Shown in pieces: positions 6,924 to 13,129 of a stretch of DNA of 13,129 nucleotides. The DNA lies in contig JBAZOJ010000081.1 of NCBI GenBank assembly GCA_041648755.1, positions 1 to 13,129 of the forward strand, written 5' to 3'. Source of the DNA: JBAZOJ01 sp041648755 (GTDB lineage: Bacteria; Planctomycetota; B143-G9). Under the pieces are notes generated by a model. The model worked only from the letters and a program-made list of their open reading frames with translations. It made no database searches and had not been told where the DNA came from. Numbering within the stretch: position 1 is the first letter of the stretch; each line of letters starts with the position of its first letter. A program made the translations under genes and the position numbers.

Positions 6924-9900
6924 ATGAAGACTCGAATCGCTATCCTTGTTGTTTTGCTGCTGGTCCTTGCGGCCTTGCTGTTCCAGCGCTACTACCGTCC
7001 TGCGGGGCCCGTCGGCCCTTCAGAGGAAGCCTTGGCTCTCCTCGAGGGGAAGCCGCAGGCAATCGAGTTGCATGATCGGCAAATGATGCTGGAGGGCCTG
7101 GGCGATTCGTGCGTCGCGTTCGAGTTCTCCGACGGAGAGAAATTCTTCATCGAGCGTGGGCATATGCCAGGCCGCAATCGCCTCTTCATAATTCCCTGCG
7201 GCACCAAGCCTTTCACGATCATCGACGAGACGCACATGCTGGTTACATCCGGCCGCCTGCTCTTATACCCGGCGAACCTGAAGTACAAGTTGGTCCCTCT
7301 GTGCGAAGGATTTGCGGATTCCTTTTCGCGCCAGGGCAGTTCCGAAAGCCTCGTCGATTGGCGTGCTGTCGGTGGAGATTGGGCAATTGCCTCCATGCCC
7401 GAGCCCCGGTTCTCGGCATCGCCTTTCGATCTGACCGCGAACTGTGACAAGCGCGCCCTGTTGCTGACGGGGGCCGAGACCAACTGCCGTTACATCTTCA
7501 AGGCTGCCATCAGAAGTGGTCGGCACCCATCCTCCTTTGGCGTTGTCGCGGGCGCGTCTCAGGAAGGCAAGCGTGGCGTAGCCGCAGTGTGGCGACCCAT
7601 CAACGGGTGGTGGGGAGAACTCGCTTTGCTGGACCTGGCTTCCGGTGCTGCGATGAAGACGCGGCCGATGAGAATGAAGCCGGACAACTGGTACGATTTC
7701 GCCCTTGCAATAACCGACGGGCAGGCATACTTCAATCTTGATTCATATCCTGTCCTGTCATGCAACAGTACTATGGCTCAATATGGCTTGTCGGGGCTCT
7801 ATCTGTCCGGGGGTTCGGCGGTGTACGACGATGCAGCGGTCATTCCGCTGGCAGAGGCGACCGGAAAGGGATTCCAGTCCGGCTGGCAGATCTCGCGGGT
7901 CGAGGACCGAATGAAGGCCGCGTACATTCCGACGGACTTTCTGAAGGACCCTGCGATGGCCGAGTGGGCGACAACGTCTTCCGACTGGCTCTACTTCCGT
8001 GGAGCACAAACGAGCGAGTACAGGCACAAACTCAGATTCAGCGAAGACCTGTTCATTCGATTCGAGATTTCCAATGAAAGGAACCTGCCCTCGGGGCTTC
8101 GGCTGGCAGGCTCTGCGGACAGTGAGGATGGACGGGTCGAGATTCGATTCAGTTCGGCTGACGGGAAGCTCAAAGCAGACTTGGCGCAAGGGAAGCTTGC
8201 TCCTGTTGCCCTGTTCGAAGGGGAAGTGAAGTTCCCCCTGCGGCTTGTGGCTTCGTGCTTTCCTGCAGGCGGGGGCGCTGAGGTCGGCCTGACCGTTGCC
8301 GATGGTGATCGAAGGGCTCTGCCGATCCAGTCGGCGCCAAAGACGTTTTCCCCTGCCTTTGTCTGCCGCAGTCTGCCATTTGCGATCAGCGTTGCATCGT
8401 CGTCATACCGGGACTATTCCTTTGCATCCGCCCCGGTGGACTTTGAGCGCAAGGCCGGGGAATGGCTCATCGCCTCGCGCTGGGCATGCAGTCCGCAATA
8501 CAGTTGGTACGGAGGCATTTCCACCCCATCGGCTTGCATCGAGACGAAGTACGACCTTGTTGGCAATTTCAGCCTCGACGTGTTCGCTGCACCGCTTATG
8601 GCTTCCTATATGCGCCCGGGATATCGCAACCCCACCAAAATCCGCCTTGAGGCCAAGAACTCGTTTAGCCTTGGCAGCGGATACAGCCTCGTTTACGGCG
8701 ACGGCAAGTACTACCTGACAGCCCCGTCCTTCGGTGGGACGCCGGGTCCCGTCCGAAGCTTTTACTCGGATACCGCGTGGTTCCACAATATCTGGCTGCA
8801 TTTCGCAATGAGTTTCAGGGATGGCACGCTTTCCGGCTCGGAGAAGATGTCCGGCGAAACAAAGCTCAAGGCCGAGGCGCTGAAAGATGGTCCGGCCACA
8901 ATCTACCTTCAGCGCGATGACTACACCTTTGCCAGGATCAGGATAGTCGCCGACGCGATCCGGCCCCGCGCACCGGAAGGGCTCGACACAAAGGTTCCTG
9001 CGCCCGTCCCTCCTGCAAAGCCCCTTGAAGGCGGCATCCGGCCGCTGCTGTCCGATGCGGACTGGGTGGCGTTGTCCGACCCGGTCGAGTGCGATCTCTC
9101 ATACACTAAGCTGGGGCCGACGCTTGTTCTGGCCGCCAGGCCCAACCCCAAATCGGGCGTGATGAGTGTGCGGATTCCTGTCGCGGAGGTCTCGGCGGAT
9201 GAATATCGGGCGTGGCGTGTGACGTTCACCTCCGATCTCCCGGAACAAGCGGATACTTGCCTGAGTTTCCGGCGCGGCGGCTCGACTTATCTTGTTCCGC
9301 TCATCGGCGGTCTCCCCGAGCCCGATTACCGTTGCGGCTACTTCGTCCCGGAGCGCTACATCCTGCGAGAGACCCTCAAGGTGCCGGACAGCAGCGAGTT
9401 CTACGTTGTGACGCTGTTCGCGGGGACGTTTGCCGACGATTATCTGAAGGACTACAAATCGCTTTTCACGGGCTTTGAGATTATCTCGATGAACAGGATG
9501 GATCCATTGAAGCCTCTGGCTTTTTCCGACCAAAGTGGCTTCTACCTTGCAAGCTTGGACTTCCTCACAGTCTGGATGCTCGGCGGCGACCAAACGCTGC
9601 CTGAAGGGTACTCCCCGCTCTTTGACGCCGATCCAGCGTCGGCTTTCGTGCCGATCACGGCTCAGGATGGCCGCCTTGCCTGGCTCGCGCGGGGAGATAG
9701 CACTCCACTGGATTTCGCGCGTCGCAACGACGCCATGGTGTTCGACGTTACGGACAGCTTGGGCCCGATTCCCGGCAAATGCGAACTCTCGATCAAAGCC
9801 TTTGGCCTGAGGATGCCTGTTCCCCTGGAGGTCATCGAGGTCAACGGGCAAAAGGTCAGAATGGCCGCAATCACGGACCCGGGCAAGTACCCGTGGGGGC

Positions 9901-11987
9901 TGATTAACCTGGCACACGCTTTCGCACGGGCCTTCGGCAAAGGATCCCGTCTGCACGACTATATTTCCTTTAGCTACAGTCGGGGAATCTACAGGGAAAA
10001 AGATGATGAGATCTGGATGACCGGGGGCGCCGGAGCGGCAACTTCGAGCACCAATGTGTTTCTGACTGCCCTGTCGAGAGACGGCGAGGATTGCACGTTC
10101 CGGATCGAATTGCCAACGCCGCCCATTGACGATGATGGCGCCAAGCCGCTCCTGATTCCCTGCGGCGGCCCGCATGCCCTGTTCCCGCTGGCTGAGAGAA
10201 CGTATGAGGGATGGAACTACCTCTGCTCCAAGCGTGACCTTGGTGGCTTCAGCGGGCTCTCTCTGGACCTCGGCGCAATTGACACCCGCGCGTACCCGTA
10301 CTTCAGGGGTGAATACGCCTGCGCAAACGCCTGGAAGCTGCAGTTCCCCCCAAAGAACGCCAACCAGGGCGACTGGTACTCGATGGGCGAGACAATTGTC
10401 TCAGGTGAGGAAGGCAAGCGAACCGAAGGGCGCTTCGTTCGCAAGACGACGATGGATCTGCCGGGGACGCCGTTGATTCCTGACTTGCGCTTCGGCAACT
10501 ATATGTACACCACGGCTGAAGAGGAATGGTGGCTTCGGCTGAAAGACCTGCACCTGGTTCCCCGCGTCTTCGGCAAGAGATTCGACTTTTCGGTTACTGA
10601 CTGCGACGTCCCTCGGTGGGGCGGCATGGAATACGTGTTCGTCAGGGCGAGTACCGGCCCGAACACTCCGCCATTTTTCGAGCCAAAGTTCACCAAGCTG
10701 TGCTTCGCATCCGTTGAAGCATCGAATGCTGGCTTGTATTGGCTTGGGGTGCGCGTGTACGACGGCCGCAAGCACGTGTCTTCCGTCCGCTGGACCTTAA
10801 TGGATGTCTCTGCCCAGGAAATGCCTCCAACTCGATTCCTCAGTTCCACCCCGACCGGTGGAGGCTGGAATCAGGCCATCCAGTTCCGCCTTGCCAACGT
10901 CTCTCCGACCACCGTTTCCGTCGAGGCAGGGGGTGTTCGCTGGTCAGTCGCCCGCGGGGATGTCAGATTCCTGGGCGAGACAAAGACGGGCGACAACATA
11001 TATGGCAACTACACCTTCACGCCGCCGCCGAAATTCTCGGGCGAGATCAGGCTTACGATCCGGGGCAGGGGATACGACGGCGGTGAATTGATGAAGGTCG
11101 TCCGCATGAAGCGCGATCCGGCCGCAGTTCCTGCCCCGAGGATCACAAGCGCGACGCTGGTGCCGACCGACAGCCTGGTCTGCGACAACTACGAAACCGG
11201 CGTCGGCTCGGCTTCCGGCAGGCGCGGCGCTTATGTCGCCCAAGCCAGAATAGATGGCTGCACCGGCGACCGCTGCCTCGATGTTGTGCCGATCTCCCCC
11301 AACGACTATTACTCTGTCTACCTGTACAGTGTGCCATTCTCCGCAAAGGAACACCGCTACGTCTCGTTCCGGTACAAATCGCTGGGAGCCCGGTTGACGC
11401 TGATGCTGCAGGTGGAGGACATGTTCTACGACATCCAGATCGGCTCCACCCCTGTCGGGCTTTTCCCCGATGAGCACCAGGAAGGGCGGTACAAGATTGC
11501 GGGATTCCTTGGCTATTCGAGCGGCCTGATCGGATCGGTGCTGACTTCCGCCAACATCGGCGAGTGGAACGACATCACTGTTGATATTTATGATCTTCTT
11601 TCCAGGGCGATGAACAGGCAGGGCGACATACTCGTGACCGCCGTTGCCCTGCGTGAGGCCGGTTATAACGGAATAACCGTGCGCGCGTACGTGGACGACT
11701 TCCGGATCTGGAGTTCTCCCGCGTCTTGCAGGCTTATCGTGGCGACGGACACCTCCATCCCTGCATCCGCGTTGAAGGTCGAACTGCTTTCGCGCGACGG
11801 TATCCCGAAGACTCTTGCGTCTGCCGGTGGAACGGCCCCGGGGGCAAAGCTGCTCAACGGCAACGGCCAGGAGTTCGAAGTACGGCTCGACGGAATTGAT
11901 GGCGCTGCGCTTGAGTTGAGGCTGGTCGGTCCCGGCGGTGAGTCGGCCCCGTTCAGGATAATGCTGCCGATTAGCCCGGAGAAATAG
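6924..11987 (+). CDS. Giant membrane-anchored multidomain beta-sandwich protein of unknown function
   Basis: 1687 aa. Residues 5-20 are a single hydrophobic helix followed by QRYYR with no clear cleavage site, suggesting a signal anchor with the body outside the cytoplasm. Three tandem units of about 160-200 residues start at W146, W348 and F507. Each shows W/F-x5-D/E-W (W146/W153, W348/W355, F507/W514) and beta-rich sequence resembling concanavalin/LamG-like or DUF1080-type lectin folds. A Pro-rich linker (about 684-705) leads to further beta-rich regions (705-1200), an Ig-like stretch (1199-1292, starting EEEWWLRLKDLHLVP) and a galactose-binding-like domain at 1416-1595 (CLDV, then RYVSFRYK, then YVDDFRIW). 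About two dozen Cys are spread along the chain, consistent with disulfides outside the cytoplasm. GGGAG at 6916-6920 is only three bases from the ATG. No catalytic motif is recognised. A role in surface binding or as a structural protein is inferred. Confidence 0.88.
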   Translation: MKTRIAILVVLLLVLAALLFQRYYRPAGPVGPSEEALALLEGKPQAIELHDRQMMLEGLGDSCVAFEFSDGEKFFIERGHMPGRNRLFIIPCGTKPFTIIDETHMLVTSGRLLLYPANLKYKLVPLCEGFADSFSRQGSSESLVDWRAVGGDWAIASMPEPRFSASPFDLTANCDKRALLLTGAETNCRYIFKAAIRSGRHPSSFGVVAGASQEGKRGVAAVWRPINGWWGELALLDLASGAAMKTRPMRMKPDNWYDFALAITDGQAYFNLDSYPVLSCNSTMAQYGLSGLYLSGGSAVYDDAAVIPLAEATGKGFQSGWQISRVEDRMKAAYIPTDFLKDPAMAEWATTSSDWLYFRGAQTSEYRHKLRFSEDLFIRFEISNERNLPSGLRLAGSADSEDGRVEIRFSSADGKLKADLAQGKLAPVALFEGEVKFPLRLVASCFPAGGGAEVGLTVADGDRRALPIQSAPKTFSPAFVCRSLPFAISVASSSYRDYSFASAPVDFERKAGEWLIASRWACSPQYSWYGGISTPSACIETKYDLVGNFSLDVFAAPLMASYMRPGYRNPTKIRLEAKNSFSLGSGYSLVYGDGKYYLTAPSFGGTPGPVRSFYSDTAWFHNIWLHFAMSFRDGTLSGSEKMSGETKLKAEALKDGPATIYLQRDDYTFARIRIVADAIRPRAPEGLDTKVPAPVPPAKPLEGGIRPLLSDADWVALSDPVECDLSYTKLGPTLVLAARPNPKSGVMSVRIPVAEVSADEYRAWRVTFTSDLPEQADTCLSFRRGGSTYLVPLIGGLPEPDYRCGYFVPERYILRETLKVPDSSEFYVVTLFAGTFADDYLKDYKSLFTGFEIISMNRMDPLKPLAFSDQSGFYLASLDFLTVWMLGGDQTLPEGYSPLFDADPASAFVPITAQDGRLAWLARGDSTPLDFARRNDAMVFDVTDSLGPIPGKCELSIKAFGLRMPVPLEVIEVNGQKVRMAAITDPGKYPWGLINLAHAFARAFGKGSRLHDYISFSYSRGIYREKDDEIWMTGGAGAATSSTNVFLTALSRDGEDCTFRIELPTPPIDDDGAKPLLIPCGGPHALFPLAERTYEGWNYLCSKRDLGGFSGLSLDLGAIDTRAYPYFRGEYACANAWKLQFPPKNANQGDWYSMGETIVSGEEGKRTEGRFVRKTTMDLPGTPLIPDLRFGNYMYTTAEEEWWLRLKDLHLVPRVFGKRFDFSVTDCDVPRWGGMEYVFVRASTGPNTPPFFEPKFTKLCFASVEASNAGLYWLGVRVYDGRKHVSSVRWTLMDVSAQEMPPTRFLSSTPTGGGWNQAIQFRLANVSPTTVSVEAGGVRWSVARGDVRFLGETKTGDNIYGNYTFTPPPKFSGEIRLTIRGRGYDGGELMKVVRMKRDPAAVPAPRITSATLVPTDSLVCDNYETGVGSASGRRGAYVAQARIDGCTGDRCLDVVPISPNDYYSVYLYSVPFSAKEHRYVSFRYKSLGARLTLMLQVEDMFYDIQIGSTPVGLFPDEHQEGRYKIAGFLGYSSGLIGSVLTSANIGEWNDITVDIYDLLSRAMNRQGDILVTAVALREAGYNGITVRAYVDDFRIWSSPASCRLIVATDTSIPASALKVELLSRDGIPKTLASAGGTAPGAKLLNGNGQEFEVRLDGIDGAALELRLVGPGGESAPFRIMLPISPEK

Positions 11988-12007
11988 AAACGGTGGAGGA
12001 CGCTGAG

Positions 12008-12038
12008 CCCTGACATCGGTGTTTTCGGATGGTCAGGG
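12008..12038 (+). other. Hairpin after the giant gene, without a T tract
   Basis: CCCTGAC (12008-12014) pairs with GTCAGGG (12032-12038), extended by ATC/GAT across one bulged base, leaving a loop of ten bases. It lies 20 bases after the stop codon at 11987, where a terminator would be expected, but no T-run follows. It may be a weak or Rho-assisted terminator or an mRNA 3'-end stabiliser. The rest of the gap up to the promoter at 12160 shows nothing recognisable. Confidence 0.4.
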
Positions 12039-12159
12039 CAGCCACACGGAGTAGGACATCCTTCCACACAGAGCTATGCAACAGGCATGCCCTCACGGAT
12101 TTTCCTCATTCTTTGGCTGTTCCCTCAAAGACGCCAGACTAAGGGCCCCTGCCTTCTCC

Positions 12160-12188
12160 TTGCCCCCGAGGCAATCCGGGTGTATATT
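12160..12188 (+). promoter_or_regulatory. Sigma70-type promoter for gene 7
   Basis: TTGCCC (12160-12165, four of six matches to TTGACA) and TATATT (12183-12188, five of six to TATAAT) are separated by exactly 17 bases in an otherwise GC-rich gap. Transcription would begin near 12195. A small inverted repeat, TTGCC-N5-GGCAA (12160-12174), overlaps the -35 box and could be incidental or an operator half. This is the best promoter candidate in the window. Confidence 0.6.
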
Positions 12189-12194
12189 GTGTCG

Positions 12195-12213
12195 GGGAGG
12201 GCTCACGCCTCCC
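12195..12213 (+). other. Leader hairpin in the 5' UTR of gene 7
   Basis: GGGAGG (12195-12200) pairs with CCTCCC (12208-12213) around a seven-base loop. If transcription starts near 12195, this hairpin forms the extreme 5' end of the mRNA, eight bases before the GGAGG ribosome site at 12221-12225. A 5'-end stem commonly protects mRNA. The CCTCCC arm could also pair with the GGGAGG at 12220-12225 and mask the ribosome site, giving a simple two-state switch; that is speculation. Confidence 0.4.
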
Positions 12214-12233
12214 AACGCAGGGAGGAAAACACT

Positions 12234-13129
12234 ATGAACGCTCGGACGATCTCTGCCGCTGTCCTTGCACTTGCGCTTCTGACCGTTCCGCTGTTGGCCA
12301 TCGCCGAAGAACCCCCGCAGACGCTTGAATCCAAAGTGAACGCAATGCTCTCGTCTGAGGAAGGTGGATACGCGATCGCGCGCCAGGCCGTGATGAAGCA
12401 CATCGAGGCAGGAGGCGATGCCGGCAAGGCCGAGATTGCCGCCCTGCCACCCATCGCGCGGTTCGCTGCCCTGGGCGCCGAGATGGAGCTTCGCAAGCCC
12501 GAGCCCTACCGTGAGGTGGCCTTGGGCTTCGACAAGGCTATCGCCCTCTGGTCGTACGGAATGGATCGATTGGGGACTACTTTGAAACAGGAGTTTGCAC
12601 CGGCCATGCTCCCGACCATAGGTATCCCGATGGTAAAAGATGGTGACTATCTTCGTCAGCTTCCCCATCATCCCGACTCGGTCGTGCCCGATAACGAAGC
12701 CACGACGGCCTTTCTGCTGGAAACTGCCGCGGTGGGCACGCGCGTCGCGAAGGGCCAAATGCCGATAGTGAAGCAACGCATCGCGGAATTCGGAGACACC
12801 CGCCGATGGATTGCCCTCAGGCTGCTGACCCCCAATGTGCGCATGCCGTCAGATGACATCTCGCTTCTGTTCAAAGAAATCTGTACAAAGAGCGCCGCGA
12901 TCGAGGAAAAAGGCTTCTTCTGGTCCGCTTCCGCCATAACATTCCTGGGTTCCCGGCAGCGTCCGGAGTTCCGGGAGTTATTCCAGGCTTTTGCGCTCCG
13001 GTTACCCTACGCAATTCTCTGGGCAGCCGAAGACGATGCCAAAGTTGCGCGAGATGAGCCAGGGAGCCTCTACAGCATCCCTCATGCCGTACCTCGATAC
13101 TTTACCAACGAAGGCTGGTTCGACAATCC
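12234..13129 (+). CDS. Exported helical protein of unknown function (3' end outside window)
   Basis: 298 complete codons are open to the right edge with no stop, so the gene is truncated by the window. The start is well supported: GGAGG at 12221-12225 with an eight-base spacer, then a signal peptide (MNARTISAAVLALALLTVPL) probably cleaved after AIA (residue 24). The mature part begins EEPPQTLESKV and is mostly short amphipathic helices, such as AIARQAVMKHIEAGG, AKGQMPIVKQRIAEFGDTRRWIALRLL and SASAITFLGS. This loosely recalls HEAT-like or ARM-like helical repeats, but no repeat register is clear by eye. I do not recognise the family. It has its own promoter and is probably regulated separately from the giant gene upstream, though both products appear to be exported. 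Confidence 0.85.
   Translation, partial: MNARTISAAVLALALLTVPLLAIAEEPPQTLESKVNAMLSSEEGGYAIARQAVMKHIEAGGDAGKAEIAALPPIARFAALGAEMELRKPEPYREVALGFDKAIALWSYGMDRLGTTLKQEFAPAMLPTIGIPMVKDGDYLRQLPHHPDSVVPDNEATTAFLLETAAVGTRVAKGQMPIVKQRIAEFGDTRRWIALRLLTPNVRMPSDDISLLFKEICTKSAAIEEKGFFWSASAITFLGSRQRPEFRELFQAFALRLPYAILWAAEDDAKVARDEPGSLYSIPHAVPRYFTNEGWFDN

Noticed and set aside
9099..10175. 358-codon reverse-strand open frame inside the giant gene
   Set aside because: The + frame is uninterrupted over 5 kb with consistent composition; the reverse frame starts and ends inside it and shows no domain.
12093..12776. 227-codon reverse-strand open frame opposite gene 7
   Set aside because: It crosses the promoter, leader and signal peptide of gene 7, which are all coherent on the + strand.

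Overview
The window holds seven protein genes, all on the + strand, and no RNA genes, mobile elements or CRISPR. GC content looks moderately high. Genes 2 to 7 each begin with a Sec signal peptide, a lipoprotein signal or a membrane anchor; gene 1 enters from the left edge without its N-terminus. The whole stretch therefore reads as a cell-envelope locus. Gene 1 carries a long conserved Gly/Ser-rich block and a terminal P-x-YR-x-LV-x2-YYRSL motif that I associate, from memory, with conserved proteins of Planctomycetota and related PVC-type bacteria, often near MoxR/BatA-type genes. With the DUF2341/PA14/PKD and giant beta-sandwich proteins, this points to a Gram-negative planctomycete-like organism. 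That assignment is inference.

Layout. Positions 1-4549 hold three tightly packed genes: the C-terminal part of gene 1, a signal-peptide protein with a carbohydrate-binding-like domain (ATGA overlap with gene 1), and a 698-residue DUF2341-like/PA14-like/PKD/TPR protein 13 bases downstream. Positions 4550-6874 hold a second unit: a possible TATAAT -10 box, an HtrA-like two-PDZ protein whose trypsin-fold catalytic triad is lost, and, overlapping its stop codon, a lipoprotein with a coiled coil and two LTxxQ-type motifs as in Spy/CpxP. A strong GC-rich hairpin terminator follows. Positions 6924-11987 hold one giant gene (1687 aa): an N-terminal membrane anchor, at least three tandem lectin-like modules marked by a W/F-x5-D/E-W signature, further beta-rich regions and a C-terminal galactose-binding-like domain. 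A 246-base gap with a hairpin and a good sigma70-type promoter leads to gene 7, a signal-peptide helical protein cut by the right edge.

How they may work together. No protein has a recognisable intact enzyme active site. The content is binding and scaffolding: carbohydrate-binding-like folds, PKD, TPR, PDZ, coiled coils and a chaperone-like lipoprotein. The most economical reading is a set of periplasmic or surface proteins for building, displaying or quality-controlling an envelope structure. The most notable candidates for something new are the pseudoprotease/Spy-like lipoprotein pair and the giant multi-module anchored protein.
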